Source of the DNA: Acinetobacter sp. MB5
Lineage (GTDB): Bacteria; Pseudomonadota; Gammaproteobacteria; Pseudomonadales; Moraxellaceae
Assembly (NCBI RefSeq): GCF_003261585.1
Contig: NZ_POVU01000003.1
Location: 229,138 to 293,137, forward strand
Direction of reading: 5' to 3'
Length of the DNA: 64,000 nt
The notes under the pieces were generated by a model that was given only the letters and a program-made list of their open reading frames with translations, was not told the DNA's origin and did not search any database. Shown here piece after piece: positions 54,252 to 63,701 of this stretch (positions within the stretch are counted from its first letter, which is position 1; each line of letters starts with the position of its first letter). Position numbers and translations under genes: made by a program.

Positions 54252-55067
54252 TCAATCTGACTGCTGCGCCAATAACGCTGCATAATCTTGAAAGCAATCG
54301 GCATGCTGCAACTGGAAACCACTTTGCTGTAAATGTGTCGCATACAAACGTTTTCCCGAAACCCGTTCAGGATGCGCCACCGTTAACTGTGGCAAAGCCA
54401 ATTGCTGCTGAAACCACTCAAGTACTTCATGCAGCAAGGTCGGCTGAGCATTGGTCACAATATAACTAGGCTGATGTTGTGGTAACGCTGTTAAATACGC
54501 CAGAAAACCTGCCAGATCATCAACATGAATACGGTTACTCCAGTGCGTATTGGGATAAATACTGGTGTTTTTTGCCAGCTTGCACATCCTCGCGATACTG
54601 TCTCCATAAATCCCGCTTGGACGAATGATGATACTTTGTTCAGGATAGGCCTGTTGCCAAAGTCGCTCCATTTCCCACAGCAAATGGCCCTGCTCGTCCA
54701 TCGGTTGCACGGGGTGGTCATCATCAATCTTCTGCCCTGCATTTTCGCCATACACCCGCGTTGAAGACACGACAACGACCTTTTTCACAGGATGCGAAGC
54801 TAATGCCGCCACAATCGGTGCAACCGAATCCACATAAGTCTGCTGATAACCTTCGACACTGCTCTGATCAGGACTGAGCAAAACATAGACCCAATCAATC
54901 GGTGCAAGTTGGCTTAAATCCAAAGCATGAATATCTTGCGTATAATGCTGGGCGAAGCGATCTGTTTTCGGGCTGCGACTAATTGTGCTAATCTGGTGTC
55001 CTTGTGCAAATAGCTGTTTTGCAACACGTTGAGATGTTTTACCATAACCAATAAATACAATATGCAT
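54252..55067 (-). CDS. NAD(P)-dependent epimerase-like protein (YeeZ/short SDR type)
   Basis: The start is ATG 55067 (AGG 7 bases upstream), giving 271 residues; the longer frame to 55130 runs into the 5' end of recG. It has an N-terminal Rossmann start HIVFIGYGKTSQRVAKQL and an extended-SDR-like middle (VVVSSTRVYGENAG, IIRPSGIYG). The glycine motif GxGxxS is altered but plausible. The substrate is unknown. The 5' ends of this gene and recG lie only 23 bases apart. Confidence 0.82.
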   Translation of the reverse strand: MHIVFIGYGKTSQRVAKQLFAQGHQISTISRSPKTDRFAQHYTQDIHALDLSQLAPIDWVYVLLSPDQSSVEGYQQTYVDSVAPIVAALASHPVKKVVVVSSTRVYGENAGQKIDDDHPVQPMDEQGHLLWEMERLWQQAYPEQSIIIRPSGIYGDSIARMCKLAKNTSIYPNTHWSNRIHVDDLAGFLAYLTALPQHQPSYIVTNAQPTLLHEVLEWFQQQLALPQLTVAHPERVSGKRLYATHLQQSGFQLQHADCFQDYAALLAQQSD

Positions 55068-55090
55068 GACATGACCTAAGCTGGAGGGAC

Positions 55091-57136
55091 ATGGCTTTAA
55101 TTCATCAATTACAAGGCGTAGGTCAAGCAACTGCTGCGCTCTTAGAAAAACTGAATCTTTTCACCACCGATGATTTGCTATTTCACTTACCACGTGACTA
55201 TGAAGATCGTAGCAGCATTATTGCCATGAACCAACTGCAAGTTGGGCGCAGTTATTTGCTTGAGGGTGTAGTGCAATCGGTCGATTTTCCTGCGGGAAAA
55301 CGTAAGTCTATGGCGGTGGCACTGCAAGATGATTTTGGCAAAGTCACCTTGCGTTTTTACCATATCTATAAAAACCTGACCAATACCTTACAGGTCGGAC
55401 ATCGGGTGCGCGTGTTTGGGGAAATCCGTGTGGGTGCGCGTGGCTTAGAGTTATATCACCCTGAAATTCAGGCAATTCATGCCCATACGCCCTTACCCAA
55501 AACCCAGCTTACGGCGATTTACCCCAGTACTGAGGGCTTAACCCAAGCCAAACTCCGTGAATATGTCAAGCAAGCCTTACAACAACACAGTGATGACTTG
55601 CCTGAGCTGATGCCAAGCCAGTTTTGTAATGGCTACGCTCTCAAAGATGCATTGTTCTATATTCATGAACCGCCCCTCAGTGCCAACATGCTACAACTGG
55701 CACAAGGTTCACATCCTGCACAGCAACGCCTGATTTTTGAAGAACTGGTGGCCCATCAACTGAGTTTACTCACCCGTCGTGCTTATATTCAGCAAATCCA
55801 AGCCCCTGTTTTGTCCAGTAGTAAAGTCCTTGCCAAACAGCTTTTGGCTGGGCTGCCATTTAAAATGACCAACGCACAAAAACGGGTGTCCAAAGAAATC
55901 GCAGATGACCTGAAACAGAACAAACCCATGCTGCGCTTAGTTCAGGGCGATGTGGGTGCAGGAAAAACTTTGGTTGCTGGTGTCGCTGCCTGTCATGCCC
56001 TAGAAGCCGAATGGCAAGTCGCGCTGATGGCACCGACCGAGATTTTGGCGGAGCAGCATTATCTGAACTTTAAACGCTGGTTTGAGCCTTTGGGTTTAAG
56101 CGTGGCATGGCTCTCAGGCAAACAAAAAGGTAAAGCGCGTGCCGCAGCAGAGAACCTGATTGCGACAGGCGCAGCACAACTGGTGATTGGTACGCATGCC
56201 TTGTTTCAGGAGAATGTGAAATTCGCCAAACTCGGTTTAGTCATCATTGATGAACAGCACCGCTTCGGGGTCGATCAGCGTTTGGCGCTACGCAATAAAG
56301 GTGATGCCCTATACACACCGCATCAACTAGTGATGACTGCTACTCCGATTCCACGTACCCTCGCCATGAGTGCCTATGGTGATTTGGATACCTCGATTAT
56401 TGACGAACTTCCCCCTGGGCGTACGCCGATTCAAACCGTTGCCATTCCCATTGACCGCCGCGAAGAAGTGCTGCAACGCATTGCCAATAACTGCGGCGAA
56501 GGTAAACAAGCCTACTGGGTCTGCACACTGGTCGAGCAATCCGAAACCCTCGATGCTCAAGCCGCTGAAGCCACTTATCAGGAAATTCAGCAGCGTTTCC
56601 CTGACCTGAAAATCGGTCTCGTCCACGGTAAAATGAAAGCCGAAGACAAGCAGACTGTGATGCAGCAGTTCAAAGACAACCAACTGCAACTGCTGATTGC
56701 CACTACGGTAATTGAGGTCGGGGTTGATGTTCCCAATGCCAGTCTGATGATTATTGAAAATGCCGAACGGCTCGGTTTATCTCAGTTACACCAGTTGCGT
56801 GGCCGAGTTGGACGTGGCGCTCTCGCCAGTTTTTGCGTGTTGCTGTATAAAACCCCACTATCGCAAAATGGACATGAACGCCTATCGATTTTAAGGGAAA
56901 GTAATGATGGCTTTGTGATTGCAGAAAAAGACTTGGAACTGCGTGGGCCTGGTGAGCTGCTCGGCACCAAACAAACGGGGGATTTGGGTTTTCGGGTGGC
57001 TAAACTGGAACGTGATGATCACTTGCTGAATCAAGCGCATTATGTGGCACAGCAAATCATGCAAAAGCATCCGCAACTGGTTGAACCGCTACTGAAACGC
57101 TGGCTCCCCGAGGCACCGCGCTATGCTTATGTCTAG
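55091..57136 (+). CDS. recG: ATP-dependent DNA helicase RecG
   Basis: The 681-residue protein has an N-terminal wedge/OB region, helicase motif I (VQGDVGAGKTLVAG), the DEQH box (LVIIDEQHRFGVDQR), TATPIPRTLAM and motif VI region (GLSQLHQLRGRVGRG). RecG remodels stalled replication forks and branched DNA. SD GGAGG lies 3 bases before ATG, a short gap. The comF gene overlaps its end by 14 bases. Confidence 0.96.
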   Translation: MALIHQLQGVGQATAALLEKLNLFTTDDLLFHLPRDYEDRSSIIAMNQLQVGRSYLLEGVVQSVDFPAGKRKSMAVALQDDFGKVTLRFYHIYKNLTNTLQVGHRVRVFGEIRVGARGLELYHPEIQAIHAHTPLPKTQLTAIYPSTEGLTQAKLREYVKQALQQHSDDLPELMPSQFCNGYALKDALFYIHEPPLSANMLQLAQGSHPAQQRLIFEELVAHQLSLLTRRAYIQQIQAPVLSSSKVLAKQLLAGLPFKMTNAQKRVSKEIADDLKQNKPMLRLVQGDVGAGKTLVAGVAACHALEAEWQVALMAPTEILAEQHYLNFKRWFEPLGLSVAWLSGKQKGKARAAAENLIATGAAQLVIGTHALFQENVKFAKLGLVIIDEQHRFGVDQRLALRNKGDALYTPHQLVMTATPIPRTLAMSAYGDLDTSIIDELPPGRTPIQTVAIPIDRREEVLQRIANNCGEGKQAYWVCTLVEQSETLDAQAAEATYQEIQQRFPDLKIGLVHGKMKAEDKQTVMQQFKDNQLQLLIATTVIEVGVDVPNASLMIIENAERLGLSQLHQLRGRVGRGALASFCVLLYKTPLSQNGHERLSILRESNDGFVIAEKDLELRGPGELLGTKQTGDLGFRVAKLERDDHLLNQAHYVAQQIMQKHPQLVEPLLKRWLPEAPRYAYV

Positions 57137-57761
57137 GTTTTCACGACTGCTACAGCCCTTTTTAAACTGTAGCTTGTGTCAAAGTGATCGAGTAACCCAA
57201 GCTTCTGTGTGTCAGGATTGCTGGCAGCAATTGCCGTGGCTCAAGCAAACCATTCATCGTCAGGAAATTCCGATTCAGGTGGCAGCTTATTATCGGTATC
57301 CTCTAGATCGGATGATTCAACAGTTTAAATACGAACAGCAACTGCATTATTTACCATTATTTGGGCATATCCTGAACCAGTTGAAATTCCCCAAAGTTCA
57401 AGCCATCGTACCGATGCCGATCTCACAGCAGCGTTTGATTGAACGGGGTTATAACCAAGCTCTGCTGTTGGCAGAACATTTAGCCAAACAGCTCAATGTC
57501 CCGATTTGGCAACCGATTCTTCGGCAAGAGCAGCAGCATCAAAAGGGTCTGAATCGACTAGAACGGCTGAGTAATATTGAACAGCAGTTTGTGCTACACG
57601 CACCGAGTAAAGTACGTTATCGACGTATCCTGATTGTGGATGATGTCGTCACGACAGGTAGCTCAATTCAGGCACTTTCACTCAAATTACAACAACTCGG
57701 TTGTCAGCAGATTCATGTAGCTTGTCTGGCAACACCCTCTTATATAGACAACATCATATGA
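57123..57761 (+). CDS. comF: ComF-family phosphoribosyltransferase-like protein
   Basis: The 212-residue protein has an N-terminal CSLC ... CQDCW zinc-finger-like pair, the YYRYPLDRMIQQFKYEQQ block, and the phosphoribosyltransferase motif RRILIVDDVVTTGSSIQ. ComF proteins support DNA uptake in naturally competent bacteria, including Acinetobacter. Its start overlaps the end of recG, so the two are coupled. The ATG at residue 3 is also possible. Confidence 0.9.
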   Translation: MLMSRFSRLLQPFLNCSLCQSDRVTQASVCQDCWQQLPWLKQTIHRQEIPIQVAAYYRYPLDRMIQQFKYEQQLHYLPLFGHILNQLKFPKVQAIVPMPISQQRLIERGYNQALLLAEHLAKQLNVPIWQPILRQEQQHQKGLNRLERLSNIEQQFVLHAPSKVRYRRILIVDDVVTTGSSIQALSLKLQQLGCQQIHVACLATPSYIDNII

Positions 57762-57799
57762 CATATGCTTAAAATATAAACTTTCGAGAAACTATAAGA

Positions 57800-58258
57800 A
57801 TGTATAAGAAGATGAAAAAATTAATTTTATATTCTAGTGTCGTCTTGGTCTTATCGGGATGTACTTCCATTGAAATCAACAACAGCCAAGGATTCCAAGC
57901 TCAAACCCTCAAACAGATTTGCATCATTGAAAACCCCAAAGTCACCATTAATGGTTTTAGTCAGTCAATTGCTCGGAGTTTTGCACGTTATCAAATTCAA
58001 GCGCAAATTTATCCTGCAAACTCCAAACCATTATTCTGCCAGACTAGCCTGAATTATACAGCGAGACGTTCATGGGACATGACAACTTACCTGTCCTACG
58101 CCCAATTCACATTAATACAAGATGGGCATCAGGTTTCCCAAGCCACGTTTGAATTACGCAATAAAGGTGGCTTGGCATTGAATAAATGGCGAAGTGTCGA
58201 TACAAAAATTGATGAACTGGTCGATCAACTCTTAGAAAAAACTAAAAATAAGCCATAA
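57800..58258 (+). CDS. Lipoprotein of unknown function (Sbal_3080-like)
   Basis: The 152-residue protein has a lipoprotein signal (KLILYSSVVLVLSGCTS) with a clear lipobox LSGC. The mature part has ARRSWDMTTYLSYAQFTLIQDG, which resembles the Sbal_3080-type lipoprotein family. A second in-frame ATG at 57812 is possible. It sits alone between comF and the convergent LOG gene. Confidence 0.8.
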   Translation: MYKKMKKLILYSSVVLVLSGCTSIEINNSQGFQAQTLKQICIIENPKVTINGFSQSIARSFARYQIQAQIYPANSKPLFCQTSLNYTARRSWDMTTYLSYAQFTLIQDGHQVSQATFELRNKGGLALNKWRSVDTKIDELVDQLLEKTKNKP

Positions 58259-58324
58259 GCTACAACTCAACCTGAACTGAATGACGATAATTTCCGTATT
58301 CAGTTCAGCGGAATATTTCATGTT

Positions 58325-58906
58325 TTATGGCGTAACTTCTTTTACGCCCCATTTTGGCTGTGGTGGCTGATATTGTTCAAATTTCGACAATAACGTCTCG
58401 ATCTTGTCCGACACCAAAAGCGTATCGGCAAAACGAGAATAGGTAAAACCCTGCTGCACGGTATTGTTGATCATGGTAATTAACGGATCATAAAAACCAC
58501 CCGCATTGAGAAAAGCACACGGTTTTAAATGAATGCCCAATTGTGCCCATGTCCACTGCTCAAAGATTTCTTCCAAGGTTCCTGCACCACCTGGTAAGGC
58601 AATAAATCCATCTGCCAGCTCAGACATCTTGGTTTTACGTTCATGCATATTCTGTACGACATGTAATTCTGTCAGTCGTGGATGTGCCAACTCTCGATCA
58701 ACCAGTGCTTCAGGAATCACACCGATCACCTTTCCACCAGCATCTAGTGCGCTATCAGCCACTACGCCCATCAGACCCGAACAGCCACCACCGTACACCA
58801 ACGTTTTACCTTGCTCAGCGATCAATCGTCCTGCCTGCTGTGCAGTTTGAACAAAAATTGTGTCATTGCCTATTTTAGAGCCACAGAAGATTGCAATTGA
58901 ATTCAT
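58325..58906 (-). CDS. LOG-family nucleotide 5'-monophosphate nucleosidase
   Basis: The 193-residue protein has the LOG/TIGR00730 motifs: AIFCGSKIG, VYGGGCSGLMGVVADSAL and ALPGGAGTLEEIFEQWTWAQLG (PGGxGTxxE). Family members cut ribose phosphate from AMP or cytokinin monophosphates. In bacteria without plant hosts the role is likely nucleotide turnover. Confidence 0.92.
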   Translation of the reverse strand: MNSIAIFCGSKIGNDTIFVQTAQQAGRLIAEQGKTLVYGGGCSGLMGVVADSALDAGGKVIGVIPEALVDRELAHPRLTELHVVQNMHERKTKMSELADGFIALPGGAGTLEEIFEQWTWAQLGIHLKPCAFLNAGGFYDPLITMINNTVQQGFTYSRFADTLLVSDKIETLLSKFEQYQPPQPKWGVKEVTP

Positions 58907-59062
58907 AAAATTGACCTGTTATTGATCTGTCATGTATTAAAAATAAACTAAAGCGATTTTTTTTTGGAAAAATAACAAAGTGATCAGTGTTTTTCCCTAA
59001 CTCCTTGTCTAAAATACACCCACCACTTCACCCCCAGTCCAACCCAAGGGAGAAAGACACCG

Positions 59063-60076
59063 ATGCTTGAAGCTTTTTACGCCACAGAGCGTGGTAGTCT
59101 CGAAGATGCGACCATTAATGGTGGATTCGACTTGCACCCAGAATTAGTGTGGATTGATCTGATTGCCCCTTCACAAGAGGAGCAACAATGGGTTATTGAT
59201 GCCTATGAGCAAAATCTCCCAACACTCAAGTCACTTGAAGATATTTCTTCATCAGCCCGATTCTATCGCGATGACGATGGCATTTTACATATCAGCACCT
59301 ATTTTTTAACGAAAAATAAAAATTATCAGGTCGATAATGAAACCAATGAATCGGGGAACATGTTGGCGACAGTGCAAACGGTTGCGTTCATTTTAAATAA
59401 AGAACGCTTACTGACTTTGCGCGGTGAAAAGCTTGTGTCCTTTCGTGCCTTTCGGGCGCGCGCACGACGTAATGACTATGAAATTGACTATAAAGACCCG
59501 ATTTGGATCTTGCTCGGATTATTTGAAGCCAAACTGGATGAACTCGCCGATATTCTGGAAGACATTCATAAAGATCTGGAAAAATATTCAACTGAAGTTC
59601 TGAATAACCACCACCGTGAACAAGTCCTTGATCTGGATGACATGGTGACTCGTCTGGCACAACAAGAAGATATGCTCGGAAAAGCACAATTGTGTCTGAT
59701 TGATTTACGCCGCATTCTCACCTTTTTATCTCGACCACGCGCTTTAGGTAGCCATATTTATGATGCTGAAATTCGCGAGATGAGTGAAGATGTACGTTCA
59801 TTGGTTGAACATAATGCTTTCTTGTTCCAAAAAGTCCGCTTCTTGCTCGATACCACATCAGGCTTCATTAACTCTGAGCAAAGCGATACGATCCGTCGTT
59901 TCTCGATTTTACCAAGTTTGCTCACAGCACCAATGCTAGTCACCAGTCTATACGGGATGAATACGACTGTTTTACCTTTTGCACATGGGTCTTCAAGCTT
60001 TACCGCTGTCTCGATCATTATCGTTGCATCATTTATTGTTCCAACCGTCTATTTCCGCTGGAAAAAATGGATATAA
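59063..60076 (+). CDS. corA: CorA-type magnesium/divalent metal transporter
   Basis: The 337-residue protein has a large cytoplasmic N-domain, a long stalk helix, and two C-terminal membrane helices with the GMN filter (LVTSLYGMNTTVLPFA) at the start of the loop. It carries Mg2+ (or Co2+/Ni2+) as a pentamer. SD GGGAGA lies 9 bases before ATG. A terminator follows. Confidence 0.92.
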   Translation: MLEAFYATERGSLEDATINGGFDLHPELVWIDLIAPSQEEQQWVIDAYEQNLPTLKSLEDISSSARFYRDDDGILHISTYFLTKNKNYQVDNETNESGNMLATVQTVAFILNKERLLTLRGEKLVSFRAFRARARRNDYEIDYKDPIWILLGLFEAKLDELADILEDIHKDLEKYSTEVLNNHHREQVLDLDDMVTRLAQQEDMLGKAQLCLIDLRRILTFLSRPRALGSHIYDAEIREMSEDVRSLVEHNAFLFQKVRFLLDTTSGFINSEQSDTIRRFSILPSLLTAPMLVTSLYGMNTTVLPFAHGSSSFTAVSIIIVASFIVPTVYFRWKKWI

Positions 60077-60104
60077 AAAAAGCATCCTTCAGGATGCTTT
60101 TTTT
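60074..60104. terminator. Bidirectional terminator between corA and the mla operon
   Basis: AGCATCC and GGATGCT pair around TTCA with an A run before and a T run after. It serves corA and the convergent mla operon. Confidence 0.85.
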
Positions 60105-60118
60105 ATATATCAGGTGAT

Positions 60119-60409
60119 TTAGTGCAATAAAATCAGGTCATTGTCTAAATGGCATGCTTCAATAATTTTAAGCATCTTGGCAGGCACATTTTGAAAATGT
60201 AATCCATTCTGTTGTGGTGTTTGACGTAACCACTGTACCAATACAGCTAAAGCCAAGGTATTACCATGTGCCAACTCAGTCAGATTCACAATTAAAGGAA
60301 AGTGCTGATGTTGACGAATCAAAGCTAAGCCTTGTTGATAGACTTGCCCAGCATTGTCAAAATCAATAGTGCCAGACAAATATAACTGCTGATTTTTAAG
60401 CTCAATCAC
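60119..60409 (-). CDS. mlaB: Phospholipid transport STAS-domain protein MlaB
   Basis: The 96-residue protein has a STAS fold pattern (LYLSGTIDFDNA, PLIVNLTELAHGNTLALAVLVQWL). MlaB binds MlaF and supports the MlaFEDB ABC complex in the inner membrane. It is the last gene of mlaFEDCB. Confidence 0.9.
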   Translation of the reverse strand: MIELKNQQLYLSGTIDFDNAGQVYQQGLALIRQHQHFPLIVNLTELAHGNTLALAVLVQWLRQTPQQNGLHFQNVPAKMLKIIEACHLDNDLILLH

Positions 60410-60421
60410 AATACACCTGTC

Positions 60422-61051
60422 TTATTTTTTCATCGCATTGTCAGCATCTGGTTTAAAGGTTGCAATTGCTTTATCAATATTGCCACCATTACGTTTTACA
60501 GTTGATGCAAACTGGTTACGGAACTGCAGACCTAAGTCGATACCAGCTACATTAATGTTGCGGATTTTCCATTGGTTGTTGCTATCCGTCAATTGGAAAG
60601 AAACAGGGGTTTTTTGGCCTTGGTTCACGAAATCAATTGTTACTACAGGGAAAGCACCGCCTGTTGGTTTGTAAGGGCGAATGCTATAGCTCTGGTTACT
60701 ATATTTTGCCAAAGCAGAACCGTAGTTTTGTACAAGGCTTTGACGCAAGTTATGCTCAAATGCCGCACGCTGTTGCGCAGTACTATTTTGCGGTGCTGCG
60801 TAAGTACCCATCACAATACGTGTAAATGATTGAGCATCAACGTATGGATCAAGGTTCTGTTTTACAATCGCATTCACACTTGCTGGACTGCTTTGCAATT
60901 TAGTATGATCTGCTTTTAAACGACCAATCAAAGCATCAGCAACACGCTTAACAAAAGCTGGCGGTGCTTCAGCAGGTGCAGCAAATGCTGTTCCTGCAAT
61001 CATTGTAGATAAGATACTTGCTGTCAGTGTTTGTTTCAATAAAGTATTCAA
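60422..61051 (-). CDS. mlaC: Periplasmic phospholipid carrier MlaC
   Basis: The 209-residue protein has a signal peptide ending GTAFA and the MlaC/Tol-Ttg2D pattern (VNAIVKQNLDPYVDAQSFTRIVMG, WKIRNINVAGIDLGLQFRNQF). It ferries phospholipids between the outer-membrane MlaA complex and the inner-membrane MlaFEDB pump. It follows mlaD by 22 bases. Confidence 0.94.
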   Translation of the reverse strand: MNTLLKQTLTASILSTMIAGTAFAAPAEAPPAFVKRVADALIGRLKADHTKLQSSPASVNAIVKQNLDPYVDAQSFTRIVMGTYAAPQNSTAQQRAAFEHNLRQSLVQNYGSALAKYSNQSYSIRPYKPTGGAFPVVTIDFVNQGQKTPVSFQLTDSNNQWKIRNINVAGIDLGLQFRNQFASTVKRNGGNIDKAIATFKPDADNAMKK

Positions 61052-61073
61052 CGTCGTACTCCTCTAAATTCTG

Positions 61074-61754
61074 TTATTCAGCAAATGATGTCTGTGGATC
61101 TGTTGTCTGACTGGCTTCAGAAGCAGTTTTTGAATCTGATGAACCTGAAGATGACTTCCCAGACGACATACCTGTAATAAACTTGCCAATTAAATCTTCA
61201 AGATCCATTGAACCTTGTGTGTTACTAATCACGCCACCACGTTTGATATAGTTCAGGCCGCCACCTGGGACAATCTTGAGATATTTCTCACCCAGAAGAC
61301 CATTGGTTGCTACCATTATGTAAGCATCTTCATCAATATTGGTGATGGACTTCATGTTACTTAACAGTTGCTGTTCCATTGCTTTTTGTTTTGCTGCGTT
61401 TGCATGTTGATAGTCATCGCTATAACGTAACTCTTCCAAAGCATTCTTTTCGACAGTTTGTAACTGTGCAGCATTGAACGTGGTTTTATTCGATTCCAAG
61501 TCAAAAGTGACTTTAGCAAGACGAGTAACAGGATCAAGCTCAATTCGAGCAACACGCCCAATCGTTACACCACTCATGGTCACTTTTGCACGTGTTTTTA
61601 AACCATTCACGTTGTCAAAAGTTGCTGTCATTTCGTAGCTATTACCAAAACTACCACCAGACAAGCCACTGACTTTCATGGCCAAGAAAAACAATGCCAA
61701 GCCGAATAGAATTACAAATACACCTACGGCCAGCTCACTTGAACGGGACTTCAT
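61074..61754 (-). CDS. mlaD: MCE-domain protein MlaD
   Basis: The 226-residue protein has an N-terminal membrane helix (VGVFVILFGLALFFLAM) and an MCE domain (MTATFDNVNGLKTRAKVTMSGVTIGRV, GLLGEKYLKIVPGG), with a Ser/Asp/Thr-rich C-tail. It forms the hexameric ring that passes lipids to the pump. Its ATG shares one base with the mlaE stop (TAATG). Between the two MCE halves lies an extra helical stretch (about residues 95-125) that is longer than in E. coli. Confidence 0.94.
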   Translation of the reverse strand: MKSRSSELAVGVFVILFGLALFFLAMKVSGLSGGSFGNSYEMTATFDNVNGLKTRAKVTMSGVTIGRVARIELDPVTRLAKVTFDLESNKTTFNAAQLQTVEKNALEELRYSDDYQHANAAKQKAMEQQLLSNMKSITNIDEDAYIMVATNGLLGEKYLKIVPGGGLNYIKRGGVISNTQGSMDLEDLIGKFITGMSSGKSSSGSSDSKTASEASQTTDPQTSFAE

Positions 61755-62530
61755 TACACTCCTCCAAACATGACCGCAGTCAACACAAAGTCACAACCTA
61801 AAACACATAAAGACGAATACACCACGGTACGCGTGGTTGCAGTGGAAATACCTTCAGATGTCGGATCACAAAAATAGCCTTGATATACGGCAATCCAGGT
61901 ACAGATCACTGCAAATACCATGCTTTTGATAATTCCGTTAAAGATGTCATGTTGAAATTCAACGGCATTTTGCATACCGCTCCAGAATGAACCTTCATCA
62001 ACACCAAGAAAGTCCACACCAACCATCTTCCCACCAAAAATACCGATGGCAGAGAAAATAACCGTCAGCATTGGCAAGCTAATGATGCCCGCCCAAAGAC
62101 GTGGTGAAACAATACGTTTCAGTGGATCAACCCCGATCATTTCCATGCTAGATAACTGCTCAGTAGCTTTCATCAAACCAATTTCAGCAGTCAATGCAGA
62201 ACCTGCCCGCCCTGCAAAAAGCAAAGCAGCAACAACGGGAGATAATTCACGAAGTAAGGTCAAAGCCACCATTGTGCCCAACATCGACTCACTGCCGACA
62301 TTGACCAAAATATTGTAGCCTTGTAAACCCAGTACCAAGCCAATGAATAGACCTGAAACGGAAATAATCAGTAAAGACATCACGCCAACACGGTACATTT
62401 GATAAATAAACAAACGTACACCGAGCAGCGTCGGCATGGAGAAAATAATCTGAAGCAACATCAGTGTTGCAACACCAATACCATGTACACGTCCAATCAC
62501 GCGCCGACCCAATAAGGCTATAGCATTCAT
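61754..62530 (-). CDS. mlaE: Phospholipid ABC transporter permease MlaE
   Basis: The 258-residue permease has about five helices and the family motifs [36 protein letters not shown] and [17 protein letters not shown]. It is the membrane core of the Mla pump. It overlaps mlaF by four bases (ATGA). Confidence 0.95.
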   Translation of the reverse strand: MNAIALLGRRVIGRVHGIGVATLMLLQIIFSMPTLLGVRLFIYQMYRVGVMSLLIISVSGLFIGLVLGLQGYNILVNVGSESMLGTMVALTLLRELSPVVAALLFAGRAGSALTAEIGLMKATEQLSSMEMIGVDPLKRIVSPRLWAGIISLPMLTVIFSAIGIFGGKMVGVDFLGVDEGSFWSGMQNAVEFQHDIFNGIIKSMVFAVICTWIAVYQGYFCDPTSEGISTATTRTVVYSSLCVLGCDFVLTAVMFGGV

Positions 62531-63348
62531 GAACTTACCTCTTGGCTTAAATATGCCTGATGGCTAAACTGAAAATCGACAGGGCCTTCAGCCTGTCCAT
62601 TTAAAAACTGTTGCACAAAAGCAGATGGATGATTTTTCAGGTCATCTGGCGTACCTTCACCCTGAATTTTGCCTTCAGCAATAATGTAGATATAGTCTGC
62701 AATCGACATGGTTTCATCGACATCATGTGACACAATAATCGTGGTCAGATCCAAAGCTTCACGCAGTGAACGAATCAAACGGGTCAAAACGCCCATGACA
62801 ATCGGGTCTTGTCCAGCAAATGGTTCGTCATACATGATGAGTTCTGGGTCTAATGCAATCGCACGCGCTAAAGCAACACGACGATTCATCCCGCCAGATA
62901 ACTCAGAAGGCATTAACTGCTCAGCCCCTCTTAAACCGACAGATTCAAGTTTCAGGGCAACCAGTTCAGCAATCAGATTCTCTGGCAGTTTGGTATGTGC
63001 TCGGATAGGAAAAGCAACATTTTCATACACGGTCATATCCGTGAACAATGCGCCACTTTGAAACAACATCCCCATACGTGCGCGTGCAGCAAATAATTCA
63101 TGGCGTGACATTTTTGACACATCATTACCATCGAGCAGAACACTGCCTTCATCAGGGCTCAATTGACCGCCAATCAGACGAAGTAAGGTGGTTTTACCTG
63201 TACCCGAAGGTCCCATGATAGCGGTAATTTGCCCGCGGCGAATACGAAGATTGATATTGTCACAAATGACGCGCTCGCCTCGCTTAAAGCTCAGATTCAC
63301 AATATCGATCAGTGAATCTGCAGCTGGCATAGCTACTGTATTTTTCAT
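62527..63348 (-). CDS. mlaF: Phospholipid ABC transporter ATPase MlaF
   Basis: The 273-residue ATPase has Walker [14 protein letters not shown], the Q-loop ([15 protein letters not shown]), signature [16 protein letters not shown], Walker [14 protein letters not shown] and the switch His in IIVSHDVDE. It drives lipid transfer by MlaE. As the first gene of the operon it has an upstream AT-rich spacer. Confidence 0.95.
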   Translation of the reverse strand: MKNTVAMPAADSLIDIVNLSFKRGERVICDNINLRIRRGQITAIMGPSGTGKTTLLRLIGGQLSPDEGSVLLDGNDVSKMSRHELFAARARMGMLFQSGALFTDMTVYENVAFPIRAHTKLPENLIAELVALKLESVGLRGAEQLMPSELSGGMNRRVALARAIALDPELIMYDEPFAGQDPIVMGVLTRLIRSLREALDLTTIIVSHDVDETMSIADYIYIIAEGKIQGEGTPDDLKNHPSAFVQQFLNGQAEGPVDFQFSHQAYLSQEVSS

Positions 63349-63650
63349 AATAGACTAAATTCCTGCTTAATTTTCGCAGCGAGTTTTATCTTCATAGGAT
63401 AGAAGATTTTTAAAAATTACCTACAGATTTTACGCGACGTAGCTTACCATTTTCAGGACAAAAAAAGTTGAAGATTTTATCAATGAATTATATGAAACTT
63501 GTACACAAATAATGCTTTTTATCTAAATCTAAACAAGCTTAAACATAGTTAAAAAATTAAGATACTGATAAATATAAATTTATATAAAATTTAAAGTTTA
63601 TTTCATCCTCTATGACTTCTTTCTTTCAGTTTACATAAATTGCATACAAT
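63349..63650. other. AT-rich spacer upstream of mlaF
   Basis: This stretch of about 300 bases holds no gene I can support. It should carry the mlaF promoter, but I see no pair of clear -35 and -10 elements. Confidence 0.5.
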
Positions 63651-63682
63651 AAAAAAAGCCAGTTTAAAAAACTGGCTTTTTA
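63651..63682 (-). terminator. Terminator of the Arg/Gly-rich protein gene
   Basis: AAAAGCCAGTTT and AAACTGGCTTTT form a 12-base perfect stem around AAA, and on the minus strand a T run follows. It lies 20 bases past the TAA at 63702. Confidence 0.85.
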
Positions 63683-63701
63683 CACTAAATTTAACGGCTA
63701 A

